Shown here in pieces: positions 21,254-32,714 of a stretch of DNA of 64,000 bases (position 1 is its first letter; each line of letters begins with the position of its first letter). Below the pieces are notes generated by a model. That model was given only the letters and a program-made list of their open reading frames with translations. It made no database searches and was not told the origin of the DNA. The stretch comes from Anodontia alba (taxonomy: Eukaryota; Mollusca; Bivalvia; Lucinida; Lucinidae), in the NCBI GenBank assembly GCA_964016985.1, contig OZ024825.1, forward strand, positions 4,024,056 to 4,088,055, written 5' to 3'. A program made the translations under genes and the position numbers.

Positions 21254-23595
21254 TATACCCCCGACATACGAAGTATGTGAGGGTATATAGTTTTCGCTTT
21301 TCCGTTCGTCCGTTCGTTGGTTCGTACGTACGTTCGTTCGTTCGTACGTTCGTTCGTTAGTCTTTCCGTCACAGGGTCTAAAGTTTTTATCAGCACCATC
21401 CCCACCCCGGGGGTGACCTTGGGGTCAAGGTCACGGACTTAGAATTTTCATAAAAAAAGTCAAAGTGTTTTGTGTTTAAGTTTATATAGCTGTATCATCA
21501 AGACCCTTGAGGAATTTCATTTATATTTAACATGTTGCTAGATATCGGCCTAGAGTCTTACTCCACATGATCCCCACCCAGGGTGTGACAGAGGTCAAGG
21601 TCACGAACTTAGAATTTTCATATAAAAGTAAAAAAATTTGCGTTTAAGTTTATATAGTCATATCATCAAGATCTTTTGTTAAATTTCATTATCCCCTATT
21701 GAAAGGATATAGCTATCAGCAAGGAAACTGTTCGTCTGTCCGTCCATCCATTGAAGCATTATTCGTTCATACTTTATTTTTGTCTGAGGGTCAAAGTATT
21801 TACGTTAAAGTTTATAAGACCTCATATTTTGAAGACCCTTTGATGGATTTCATTCATATTTGGCATGATGGTAGATATAGGTCTTAAGTTTTTATCAGCA
21901 CCATTCCCACCCTGGGGGATGACCTTTGGGTCAAGGTCACGGACTTAGAATTTTCATAAAAATGTCAAAATTTTTGTGTTTAAATTTATATAGGTATATC
22001 ATCAAGACTCTTGAGGAATTTTATTTATATTTGACATGTTGCTAGATATCGGCATAGAGTCTTACTCCACATGATCCCCACCCCGGGTGTAACAGAGGTC
22101 AAGGTCATGAACTTAGAATTTTCATATAAAAATAAAAAATTTTGCGTTTAAGTTTATATAGCCATATCATCAATAGCCATATTATCAAGACCTTTTGTTA
22201 AATTTCATTATTCCCTTATTGAAAGGTCGAGCGGATATAGCTATCAGCAAGGAATCTGTTCGTCTGTCCGTCCATCCATTGAAGCAATATTCGTTCATAC
22301 TTTATTTTTGACTTAGGGTCAACGTTTTTGCGTTAAAGTTTATAAGACCTCATATTTTGAAGACCCTCTGATGGATTTCGATCATATTTAGCATGATGGT
22401 AGATATAGGTCTAAAGTTTGTATCTGCACCATCCCCACCCCGGGGGTGACCTTTGGTCAAGGCCACGGACTTAGAATTTTCATTAAAAAAATGTCAAAGT
22501 TTTTTGTGTTTAAGTTTATATAGCTGTATCATCAAAACCCTTGCGGAATTTCAGTTATATTTGACATGTTGGTAGATATCGGCCTAGAGTCTTACTCAAC
22601 GTGATCCCCACCCCGGGTGTGACTGAGGTCAAGGTCACGAACTTAATAGTTTCATATAAAAGTAAATGTTTTTGCGTTTAAGTTTATATAGCCATATCGT
22701 CAAGACCTTTTGTTAAATTTTATAATCCCTTAATTGAAAAGTTGAGCGGATATAGCTGTCAGCAAGGAATTTGTTCGTCTGTCCATCCATCCGTTGAAGC
22801 ATTATTCGTTCATACTTTATTTTTGTCTTAGGGTCAAAGTGTTTACGTTAAAGTTTATAAGACCTTATATTATGAAGACCCTTTGATGGATTTCATTCAT
22901 GTTTGGCCTGATGGTAAATATACGGCTCAAGTTTTTATCAGCACCAACCCTACCCCGGGGAATAACCTTGGGGTCAAGGTCACGGACTTAGAATTTTCAT
23001 AAATAAGTCAAAATTTTTGTGTTTATATTTATATAGCTATACCATCAAGACCCTTTGAGGAATTTCATTTATATTTTACATGTTGGTAGATATAGGGCCA
23101 TAGTTTTACTTATCATCATTTTTATCCTTGGGTATGATCTTGAGGTTAGAAATTTCATATAAAAGTAAAAAAATGCATCTAAGTTTATATAGCTATATTA
23201 TGAAGACCCTTTTGTTGGTTTCAATAATATTAAGCATGATGGTATATATAGGTCTGAAGTTTTTCTTGCCACCGTCCCCAAGTTGGGGCATGGCTTTTAA
23301 GTCAAGGTCACAGACTTTTCATACAAATGTCATTTTTGCTTATCTTATAAAGACTGATTGATTTCACTGGTATATCGTGATAGTTATAGGGCTAAAGTTT
23401 TATTTAGCTCAATCCCTGCACCTGTGCTCGATCCTTGAGGTCAAGGGCTTCATATTATGTGTGATTGATTTTTTTTCAATGTTATAACATATAGCATACA
23501 ACTGCCATCTCCAGAGTCAAAGCTACATACTTTGTGCTCTTTAAAAAAGTGGCAGTGGTCGGGGGTATACGTTCCCCACTGGGCACTTTGTCTAG
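21254..23595. repeat. composite array with TATACCCCCGAC inverted ends and AAGGTCA motifs
   Basis: TATACCCCCGAC at 21254-21265 and GTCGGGGGTATA at 23559-23570 are perfect inverted ends. Next to the left end lies a degenerate TTCG-rich stretch. Inside are monomers of ~168 bp in a higher-order pattern of three (~505-525 bp). TCAAGGTCA occurs at about 21425, 21595, 21931, 22099, 22629, 22974 and 23302. The tail CCCACTGGGCACTTTGTCTA is shared with the 27.2 kb array. Confidence 0.8.
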
Positions 23596-23830
23596 TTCCA
23601 GATGCGTCATTGTTGAGAGAGAGAGAGACTTCAAAATGTACGTAGGCAGTATTAGATTTTATACTAGCAGAAATGTAAACATTTCGTGAGAGTACATGTT
23701 CTGTACTACAATGACCCAGACTTCTAGGAGGAAATTTAAGAAAATTATTATCGAATAATGACAACATGAAACTCTGAGAGATTATTGACTGGCTAGCCGA
23801 TTTTAGTCTGGAGACCGCAAAAGGGTAATT

Positions 23831-23897
23831 GGCAAACAGGTCAGACCTTGTTCAGACGCAGAAAATGCGGCATCTGATCAAGGTCTCCACTGTTTGC
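23831..23897. repeat. hairpin module
   Basis: GGCAAACAGGTCAGACCTTG ... CAAGGTCTCCACTGTTTGC. Confidence 0.7.
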
Positions 23898-24151
23898 AAA
23901 TAGATAAGCCTTTTTTTCTGTAGAAAAATCTTAATCACATGACCTGACATACCTAAAATTAAAATTGAAACTCTTCCAGTATATAGTTTGGGGAGTTTAT
24001 TCCTACGAGGAATGAGAGAGGCAGTAAATAATAAACATATCAAGTGTTTGATTGCAAGGATGGCTAAGAAAGGAAAAAGACCGGGTGACGGAGTTTAGGG
24101 GTTTCCTGTTCCTATTAAGTCAACAAGTCTATGTAATGTGTTGTGTACCTT

Positions 24152-24257
24152 CCCAGCGGGAACAACGTTTATACAACGTCGTCTAAACGTCGATGCAACG
24201 TCATGATGTTGCATCGACGTTGAGATGACGTTGTATTAACGTCATGTGCCCGCTGGG
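24152..24257. mobile_element. foldback element CCCAGCGGG ... CCCGCTGGG
   Basis: Perfect 9 bp ends. The interior is a long palindrome of AACGT/ACGTT words (GTCGATGCAACGTCATGATG | TTGCATCGACGTTGAGATGA). Confidence 0.88.
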
Positions 24258-24270
24258 TTGTACCCTATAA

Positions 24271-24550
24271 TACAGTCGACTCTCGTTATCTCGAGTTCCA
24301 AGGGACTCTCTGAAATACTTCGAGATATCCGTACCTCGACATATCAGATTTGCAGAATTGAGGAAAAAAATAATTCGAACAACCACATTTAACAAATATA
24401 TATGTAATTGGACTCTTGAAGTTTCTCCTCTTTTCCACAATATTTTTTACCTGTTGTTAGATTTTCATGTTTAAGCAGGGACAAGATTTTCACTTCGAGA
24501 TAAGCGGTTATTCGAGATAAGCGAGATCGAGATAACGAGAGTCAACTGTA
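24271..24550. mobile_element. pogo-like MITE, 280 bp
   Basis: TA-CAGTCGACTCTCGTTATCTC on the left; GAGATAACGAGAGTCAACTG-TA on the right. TA flanks on both sides and CAGT-type ends fit pogo/Tigger elements of the Tc1/mariner superfamily. There is no coding sequence. A rearranged copy lies at 30466 and one end at 26306. Confidence 0.85.
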
Positions 24551-24839
24551 TTCATAGGGTTAACGTATCCATTATAAGCCGATGTTCAGAATTTTTCAGT
24601 TTCTAAACACATTTTTTTATGTTTTATTTATTTATTTATTTATTTATTTTTCAATTTGTTTATTACTTTTTGCAACTTGTTTTTACTGCATAAATAGTTG
24701 AAATGTCCTAAATGACCCAAAGCGTCCTCATTCCCCATATTGTGTGCTAAAATGCTATTGTTTGAAAGGCTAAATAGAAAGGTTTCATTTCTCCCCAAAA
24801 TCATATGTTTTGGGAACTGAGTCGTTACCTCCAAATAAG

Positions 24840-25340
24840 ATCTTGAGGCAACAAGATACGCTCTTGAGACAACAGGATATTATCTTGAGGGAAACAAAGT
24901 GTTCTCTTGATGTCGCCAGCTAAGACCTTGATGCCACGATATATAGATTTAAGACAAAATGGTAATGTCTTGTGTGAACATGATAAGGTAATTGTTATCC
25001 TTCAAGATAATGTTGTGTGGTTTCGTACATGTAATAATGTAGTCTCAAGATAATATTTTTTCCCGCAAGATAAGATCATCTGTTCTCAAGGTAATATCTT
25101 GGTCCTCAATATAAAATCTTATGATCTAAATACAATTATATCTTAGCCCCCAAGATATTATCTTCTGGTCTCAAGATAATACCATGTCCCTCAAGATAAT
25201 ATATCGTCTGATCTCAAAATAATATCTTGCGCTCTCAGGATAATATCTGATGATCTCAACGAAATATCTTGCTCAGTATGTATTATATTGTGCCCTGAAG
25301 AAAATATGCATCTTTCTGTACAAGCTATATCTTGAGGGAA
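24840..25340. repeat. degenerate ATATCTTG repeat
   Basis: More than fifteen scattered copies of CAAGATAATATCTTG-like words, roughly every 25-35 bp. They read as an old short-period tandem array. Confidence 0.6.
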
Positions 25341-25439
25341 CGACTGGAAATAGAAAAAAAAACGAACACACAAAAACACACACCCATACACAAACAGATA
25401 ACATGAACTTTGTTCAGGTTAGCTAAAAATAAATACAAG

Positions 25440-25740
25440 CTAGAGAGAGGTTTTATTTAGCTCATCTTTTTGGGTCAGTATCCTATAAAATTGCTTGCAT
25501 ACATATATACAAAGTATTAACGTCTTTTGACCAGCTTAATTGATTTTCCGAATTGTGGTGTATTAAAGCATTGAATTCGGTTTCATATTTTAATGTCAAT
25601 TTACAATTCTAATAATAAGTTTGATGAATACGACTTTCAAAATCTTCGGCTTGAATAAAAGGCCAGCTGGTATACTGCATAATTTGATAGAAATCGCTGG
25701 CAACATATGAACGTAACGGAGATTTTATGAAAAAGATATG
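25440..25740. other. unassigned spacer
   Basis: No gene or repeat recognised. Confidence 0.3.
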
Positions 25741-25772
25741 AACCGTGCTTTGTTAAATGGCCCTCATTGCCT

Positions 25773-25839
25773 GTGCGGACAACGAAGGCAAAGATCAGCC
25801 TGCGCATGCGCAGACTGACCTGTGCCATCGTTGTCCGCT
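25773..25839. repeat. hairpin module, GCG-type
   Basis: TGCGGACAACGAAGGCAAAG pairs with its mirror TGTGCCATCGTTGTCCGC; loop GCGCATGCGC. Confidence 0.8.
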
Positions 25840-26069
25840 TACAGAATCACTGTATACTGAAGAATATATCAATGAACATAGAAATACCTGATCAGTCTGA
25901 TTTCATACATCGCTGCCCACATTTAACATAATGTCCCTTTTCTTGTGGTACGATACCTATATTGAACTGGAGCCAGTAAAAATGTACGTATCTGAGGACA
26001 AAAATATCGTTGAAGTCTTCTCTACACTACACATCCATAGGAGTCTGTTGGCAATATGAGAATGTACAT

Positions 26070-26301
26070 TTAACCCTTAAAGCGCCAATCACAACTATTG
26101 TCGTCTGCTTTGTCATCTGCTTGTGATTTAAAAAGTCATTTTTGCAAACAGTGTGGACCCAGCTCAGGAGCAGTCTGATCTGGGTCCACACTGTTTGCCG
26201 TTACGCAAAAATAGGTTTGAAAAGTTTGCAAGAATATTAAGCAGACGACATAAACAGACGACATTTTCAGATGCAGTTTTTCTTGGCGCTTTAAGGTTTA
26301 A
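26070..26301. mobile_element. hairpin MITE with TTAACCC-type ends, copy b
   Basis: TTAACCCTTAAAGCGCCAAT on the left and TTGGCGCTTTAAGGTTTAA on the right. The interior and hairpin (26143-26198) align with the 6823 copy along their length. Confidence 0.85.
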
Positions 26302-26305
26302 ACAA

Positions 26306-26385
26306 TACAGTGAACTCTCATCATCTCAAATTCCAAGGGATCAGAAGTTTTAGTTTGAGATAACAGTAGTCTGAGATATAATGAG
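26306..26385. mobile_element. pogo-like MITE, one end only
   Basis: TACAGTGAACTCTCATCATC, then TCAAATTCCAAGGGA, matches one end of the 24271 element. The other end is absent. Confidence 0.5.
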
Positions 26386-26460
26386 TTAAAATGTGAGGAG
26401 CATATGGAAAACTACACCAATATTGTCCTTTATTGAATTTTAACTGTAGTGTCAACTGTT

Positions 26461-26560
26461 AATAGGAAGCATCCGGATGTTCGAGGAGTTAGCGCTCTTG
26501 ACTTCGGGTCAGGAGGTCCCGGATTCGAATTCCGATAGAGGCAGAATTCAACTTATGACG
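26461..26560 (+). mobile_element. tRNA-like SINE head, diverged
   Basis: GTTAGCGCTCTTGACTTCGG and B-box-like GGATTCGAATTCCG at normal spacing. No TSD or tail identified. Confidence 0.45.
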
Positions 26561-27250
26561 GTACAGCGTTTCATTGTGGAGAACCTTTCATTATCACCCC
26601 TTAACCGTTTGGATAGGACTAAAGTAATAGTGCTCAATACATCAAATTAATAAATACAAGAAAACATGCAAAGCATCAATACGCCGGGAAACTAATATGT
26701 CATGCATTACTTAGCTCCCTATAGATCGTAGTATAGCGAAAAAATGTTATAATTTATGAAAGAATGTAATTATATAAATTATCGCAATACTCAACGATAA
26801 AAACATTATTGACGTTATCAGAGCTATGTAAAAAAATGAACTATGATCGTTTGTTTTCTAGCCCGCAAACAAAATTACATGTCGCCATCCATAGCCTAGT
26901 CCGAACATATTATATCCGAAATCATCTATGTAGCAGTGTTTCGTTCTTTTCTAAACTCATAACATTTTCTTTCGGCCCAAATCTTTCCAATCTTGAAATT
27001 AAACAGTATTATTAAACCAGCTTATAATCCGTTCGATTTGAGAATGCATATTTCCAATTGTAAACAAAGAAAAATATCTTTTGTTTCTTCTTCGTAGTAC
27101 GACGAAAAAAAAAACGAAATGAAAAAAAAAAAAAATCAAACTGTGTACGAATATTGACAGCACCAAGCTCATTTCAGGTCGAACGGGAAAACTGCTCATT
27201 TCTCTTTTAAATGAGCAAAACCCACATTGCTACTTTCATTCTACACAGTA
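26561..27250. other. unassigned AT-rich stretch
   Basis: Low-complexity A/T with short poly-A runs near 27106-27135; no gene recognised. Confidence 0.3.
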
Positions 27251-27259
27251 ATTCCCATT

Positions 27260-28790
27260 TTTGTCGCACCTGTTTGTAACAGGGTGCAATATAGGCGTCC
27301 GCTTTTCGTTCGTTCGTCCGTCCGTATGTCAACATTTATGTCGAAGTTCGACATTTATGTCAAAGTTAGTATTCCGAACAAGTACAAGACTAAACAACCA
27401 CCAAACCTTGCATGTAACATCTCCCTGACCTCCTGACTTTGCGACATAGGCATCCTCTTTTCCGTTCGTCCGTCCGTTTGTCCGTCCGTCCATCTCAATA
27501 TTTATCTCGAAGTTCGACATTTACGTCAGTTAGTATTCTAATCCACTACAATTCTACAACATCAATCATATCTTGTATGACACATCTCCCTGACCTCCTG
27601 ACTTGGCAGGTATACTGACCCAGTGACCTTGACCTATATTTTGCGCTCCAGTGACTTTGACACAATTTACGTTGACGTTCCAGATGTTCTCAACTATAAG
27701 GCGTTAACTACCAAACCTTGCATAGTGCTTCTCCTAGATGTACTGACTTGGCAGGTACCTTGACCCGGTGACCTTGACCTATATTTGCGTTCCAGTGCCT
27801 TTGACCCATTTTGCATCAACGTTCGATATCTCCTCAACTATAAGGCCTACAACCATTAAACCTTGCAAAGTGCTTCTTCTCAATGTACTGACTCAGCAGC
27901 TACCTTGACCTGGTGACCTTGACCTATATTTTGGCTGCAGTGACTTTGACATAATTTACGTCAAAGTTCCAGATCTCCGCAAGTGTAAGACCTCTAGCCA
28001 CCAAACCTTGCCTAGTGCTTCTCCTAGATGTACTGACTCGGTAAGTATCTTGACCCGGTGACCTTGACCTATATTTTGTGCTCCAGTGCATTTTACACAT
28101 TTTACGTCGACTTTCAATATCTCCTCAACTATAAGGCCTACAACCACCAAACCTTGCATAGTGCTTCTCCTCAATGTACGGACTCCACAGGTATCTTGAC
28201 TCGGTGACCTTGACCTATATTTCGTGCTCCATTGACTTTTACACTTTTTACGTAGCCCTTCCATATCTCCTCAACTATAAGGCCTTCAACCACCAAACCT
28301 TGTATAGTGCTTCTTGATGTACTGACTCGGCAGGTACTTTGACCTGGTAACCTTGACCTATAATTTGCACTCCAGTGACTGTGACACAGTTTACGTTGAT
28401 GTTCGGTATCTCCTCAAATATAAGACCTACAACCACTAAACCTTGCATAGTGCTTCACCCCATTGCACTGGCTTGGCAGGTACCTTGACCCGGTGACCTT
28501 GACCTACATTTGACACATTTTACGTTGATCTTCGATAACTCCTCAACTGTAAGCCTACAACTACCATATCTTGCTTAGTGCTTCTCCTTGATATACTGAC
28601 TTAGCAGGTACCTTGACCCGGTGACCTCGACCTATATTTCACGCTCCAGTGACTTTTACACATTTTACGTCGACGTTCCATTATCATTGGGCTGTATAAT
28701 ACGAAAAGTCAGTGCTGAAGATATAGCCATTAGAGAGAATGGCACAGGCCTGGAATATATGTGCCCCACTAGGCACTTTGTCTACTTTTT
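27260..28790. repeat. 145 bp tandem array with AGGTCAAGGTCA motif
   Basis: After a TTCGTTCGTCCGTCCG stretch there are eight units. The invariant core is GGTGACCTTGACCTATATTT. TGACCTTGACCT (minus-strand AGGTCAAGGTCA) starts at 27624, 27769, 27914, 28059, 28205, 28348, 28494 and 28622. Six of the eight are perfect; 28348 and 28622 carry one change. Spacing is 143-146 bp except the last (128). The block ends with CCCACTAGGCACTTTGTCTA. Confidence 0.9.
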
Positions 28791-29009
28791 TTTTTTCAAC
28801 CCAGTTTTCCAACTAAGCACTGCTAAGAATGAAATAAACTTATTTAATAACCACATTCTGATTGTGGCTCCTGTGACTTTTGCCCCAGCAGGTGCGACGA
28901 CGCCTTCCGTGGAATTCTTGTTTTATTTCACTATGTTGCCAATAGCACAGTTTTCTGCTGCAAAAGTTTGTCTTTGAATAATCTTCTATACAATTATGGT
29001 ATGTTAAGT

Positions 29010-29176
29010 GTACGAATTAGAGGAGGCGATTCAAATAAGTACACACAACACAGATTTTCATGATACAATAAGAATTTCCATATAATATCCCTAAATGTTT
29101 CTTTTCTTGAGAATTTCCTAGGGATTCAAAAACGAGTTCGAATTAGCCATCGTTGTTCGAGCCATTGAAGCTTTAC
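29010..29176. mobile_element. fragment of the 3179-type MITE
   Basis: The right part of that family (ACACAACACAGATTTTCATG ... GTTCGAGCCATTGAAG, then CTTTACTATA). It is directly followed by P1. Confidence 0.55.
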
Positions 29177-29191
29177 TATATTCAGGTACTT

Positions 29192-29465
29192 CATACGAAA
29201 ACACGCCTTTATAATTTTGACCCCCATAACCCCCACTTGTATATAGTAAAACTGGGGTTTACAGGGGTAGACATTATTTTTCTTAGTTTGGTTAAACATA
29301 TAGATTGTGGGTACTCGTTAGAACCGTCTCGCCGAGGCAAATCTAACGAGTACCCACAATCTGTTTTGAGCAGGAATATGAAAAATATCAGAATTTTTAT
29401 TTGAAAAATTTCCTTTTTTGGTTGTAAAATTTTCAATATATTTGAATAGGCGTGTTTTCGTAATG
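29192..29465 (+). mobile_element. P1 element, full length
   Basis: Ends are CATACGAAAACACGCC and GGCGTGTTTTCGTAATG. The right half of the central stem has two changes (GGCAAATCTAACG), so the stem is slightly weakened. Confidence 0.85.
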
Positions 29466-29559
29466 TCTTGTTTGAGATCAGATGAGCTTTGTCCGACTAA
29501 ACCATTACGTTAACACAAATACCAGAAAAAGGACTTTCCGTTATATCAGTCTTTCATTG

Positions 29560-29745
29560 CGCATGCGTGGTTTCTTAGCAAGGCCACATGTCCATTTCTT
29601 TGGCGGAAGTTGTCCCTTGGCCTACCGCTTATGTTAGCGAACAGCTAGGTTCTGGTGAGACTGCGCGGATGCGCAGTCTCACCAGAACCTGGCTGTTCGC
29701 ATGTGCTAAAAGGGCTCTTTACCCATGGCGCGGCTTATATATTGA
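29560..29745. mobile_element. hairpin MITE, GCG-type
   Basis: The hairpin at 29636-29700 is an almost perfect 28 bp stem (GCGAACAGCTAGGTTCTGGT ... ACCAGAACCTGGCTGTTCGC) around GCGCGGATGCGC. Outer flanks CATGCGTGG and CCATGGCGCGG are weakly paired. Confidence 0.65.
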
Positions 29746-29789
29746 TAATTTTCTTGTTTCTTCACAATTATATATGTTGTGGGTACTCA

Positions 29790-30080
29790 TTACACACCCT
29801 ATCTTCCGGTTCAGGGGCCGGAACCGATCCACGCCATGTCCGGCAATATTCTTTCGTGGAGATTGACATGAAATATTTTCTACGGTCGTTTTCTCCCTTC
29901 CGCTGATTCAAGAAGGGCAGTTGTCAGCTTCTGGCGAAAACTATGTGCACACGTACTGGTTAACCGCTTAGAGGCCTATGCCTGTCCAGCATAAAGTGTG
30001 GTTAGGTAAAAATGTGGACTGACCGGCTCCACAAACGTTAATGTAGCATGGGCCGTTCAATTCCAACCCAAACTAAACCC
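29790..30080 (+). mobile_element. SINE of the 16156 family, head diverged
   Basis: The body motifs GGAGATTGACATGAAATATT, GCTGATTCAAGAAGGGCAG and ACTGGTTAACCGCTTAGAGG are intact. The tRNA head is barely recognisable. Confidence 0.7.
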
Positions 30081-30465
30081 TAGCTTTTAGGACAAATCAG
30101 AAGTAAGCAGGTATACTCCTCGCCAAAAGTTTAGGATACCTGAATGTGAAATAAGTAGTAAAAATTGATGGTGAAGGATAATCTTATATATGCGAACATT
30201 GTGAAGTTATAAAGTTTATTTCCTGTCTTGTTTTTAAGTACGAGATTTGAAGTTCTGTGTAATTTCTATACACTTGGCCAACAGGTAAACCGTGGTGCTG
30301 GAAAATTACCATTTTTAACATCACTTAAATTTATTTCCATACCACGCCCTAAGGATTTTTTTTCGTATCCAACATACAGTAATCTATAAGAGATACATTA
30401 GTTCTTGAATGTTTGCCAGTAGTGGGTTCCAGTTCTTACGCACACAGGTTCAGGACGCGATCAAA

Positions 30466-30798
30466 TACAGTTGACTCTCGCTATCTCGATCTCGCTTATC
30501 TCGAATAACCGCTTATCTCGAAGTGAAAATCTAGTCCCAGCCTAAACATGAAAATCTAACAACATGTAAAAAATATTGTGGAAAAGAGGAGAAATTGCTC
30601 CTGAGGAGCAATTTCTCCTCTTTTTTCCACAATAGTTTCAATATATCTCTAATTTCAAGAGTCCAACTACACCTATATTTGTTAAATGTGGTTAATCGAA
30701 TTAATTTTTCTTCAGTTCTGCAAATCGGATATGTCGAGGTACGGATATCTCGAAGTACTACAGAGAGTCCCTTGGAATTCGAGATAACGAGAGTCGAC
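30466..30798. mobile_element. pogo-like MITE with internal inverted duplication
   Basis: Ends as in the 24271 element but in opposite orientation. Where that copy reads GGAAAAGAGGAGAAACTTCA, this one has AGAGGAGAAATTGCTCC-TGA-GGAGCAATTTCTCCTCT and a second inverted TTCCACAATA. This adds a palindrome of about 80 bp (30570-30651). Confidence 0.85.
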
Positions 30799-30799
30799 A

Positions 30800-31380
30800 A
30801 ACTTTAATTTTGTCAAATGGACATTGAAATTTTTCTTTAGTAATTTTTTCCACTTTTACTCTTCAGTGTGAATGCTTTATTGGATTCTGGTCCTAAAACT
30901 TTAATGTGCAATCAAATCATGGCATGGGAGTAAGTCTGCTATCACAGGAATTTCTGACTCACGACACTTTTTTTTACTGAAATTCAAATGTTGAAAATTG
31001 TCATCAAGGTCACAATTTTGTGACATACAGTCCTAAAACATTCCTGAGAAATATAGCTGGTAAGCGGAACAGTCAACATTAGAATCTTAGAGATACTGAC
31101 TTTAACAGTTTATAAGCAAAAATTACCGGTTTGCTTTAAATTTTCAATTTGCAGTATTTCAAAAAATACAGTCAGAAAACTGACACTATGCTAAACTTTT
31201 GTCGAGATGTTAATTTTAAAATGTCGTCTGCTGTTATTTTAATTAAGCTTGAAAAGAGTTAAATACAGGATATTAATATTATGACTATATGACGTATGTT
31301 GTAATTCGTTATTAATAGTATTAAACTTCAGACGACAAATTGATGATCTTAGATTATTGGTCCAAACTGAGTTTACTTTG
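30800..31380. other. unassigned AT-rich stretch
   Basis: No gene or repeat recognised. Confidence 0.3.
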
Positions 31381-31389
31381 ACATTCCAC

Positions 31390-31660
31390 TCAGAATGTTT
31401 TTAAGGAGACAATTCGCATAAAATACCAAACTATACTTTCTGAGAAAAATATTTGTGTTGCTTCCAGGAAACAGCAGTTGAAAATACATGCATATTATCA
31501 CTTAAGGAGACAATTCTCGTGCAATGCCAATTCATACTGTCTGAGAAAAATATTTGTGTTGTTCCCAGAAAATAGTATTTGAAATTTCATGCAAATTATC
31601 ACTTCTGGGGACAATTCGCGTGCAATGCCAAACCATACTGTCTGAGAAACACAAGAAAAG
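31390..31660. repeat. ~110 bp tandem repeat, three units
   Basis: Units share AAGGAGACAATTCGCGTGCA, ATGCCAA.CCATACTGTCTGAG and AAAAATATTTGTGTTG (at about 31400, 31503 and 31608). The motif GGAGACAATT also recurs near 47640-47720. Confidence 0.75.
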
Positions 31661-31840
31661 TGTTGTTGTTTTTTTTTGTTGTTTTTTTTTGTTTGTTTGT
31701 TTGTTTGTTTTTTAAGTCGGCTGGAGGTGGTTAAGCATTGTATCATTGTGAAGGAAAACAGCACTGCTGATCATCGGAGGAGCTGTTAAGGAGGTGTATC
31801 TGATGATATTTTTCGAATAGTTTTCTTCAAATTGTGCATA

Positions 31841-32112
31841 CATCACCAAAACATGCTTATACAATATTGACCCCCTTAGACCCCACTTTTATATAGTAAA
31901 ACTGGGGTTTACAGGGGGTATACATTATTTTTCTTATTTCTGCTAAAACACATAGACTGTGGGTACACGTTAGAACCGCCTCGGCGAGGCGGTTCTGACG
32001 AGTACCCACAATTTATGTTTTGAGCAGAAATATGAAAATTATCAGAATTTTTCTCTGTCAGTTTTTGATGGTGAAATTTTCAATATATTTGAATAGGCGT
32101 GTTTTCGTAATG
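31841..32112 (+). mobile_element. P1 element, full length
   Basis: Ends are CATCACCAAAACATGC and GGCGTGTTTTCGTAATG. The central stem is intact except for isolated changes. Confidence 0.85.
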
Positions 32113-32118
32113 AAAAAC

Positions 32119-32183
32119 GTATGTTGTTTGTATTCATTAGAAGCGCCTCGATGAGGCGTTTCTAATGAGTACCAACAACATAT

Positions 32184-32220
<37 letters not shown>
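32119..32220. repeat. P2 hairpin plus poly-T
   Basis: GTTGTTTGTATTCATTAGAA, GCGCCTC, and mirror to CAACAACATATG; then about 35 T. It lies only a few bases after the P1 copy. Confidence 0.8.
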
Positions 32221-32334
32221 AGAAATTAAAAATGAAAAAAAAAATATCCCAGAATTATCATAATATACTGCTCCCTAACAACACCCTTGATCTTAAAGAA
32301 CACATTCTTATTGCCGATTACTATTTCTGTACAT

Positions 32335-32375
32335 ACAAGGGACGGTCGAAAAGTATCCGGAATTTTTACTCTCTC
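32335..32375 (+). mobile_element. possible solo mariner-type end
   Basis: CAAGGGACGGTCGAAAAGTA resembles Tc1/mariner termini. No matching second end or transposase was found nearby, so this is weak. Confidence 0.25.
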
Positions 32376-32714
32376 TCAAAACCCGATAAATATTTCTCAG
32401 AAATTGTTTAAAAAGTGTTCCCCCCACCTACGTCTATACATTTTCGCCATCTGCGTGGGAGCTTTTTGTATTCCCTCAGTAAACTATGGAATACTGGAGG
32501 AAAAGAAAACCACCAGTTGATCACCGGTGGGCTGAGAAACAGACATAAAAGTTTCCGGCTAAGAACATCTAATGAACAGTTTTAAGGCGGAGCCACCATA
32601 GAGTCTAAACCCCGACCCACCGGTGTGCAATTAAAGAGGTAAGCAAAGTGCTCAACCGTGATTAGGTTGACCGCTAAGCAAGCAGACTATTTTATGATAC
32701 CCCTTTCGTTTGTA

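Noticed and set aside
28621..28977. 118-codon ORF at the end of the 145 bp array.
   Set aside because: Starts inside an array unit and runs through a poly-T tract; no domain recognised.
32287..32520. 77-codon ORF next to a mariner-like end.
   Set aside because: No transposase motif; too short and without a partner TIR.
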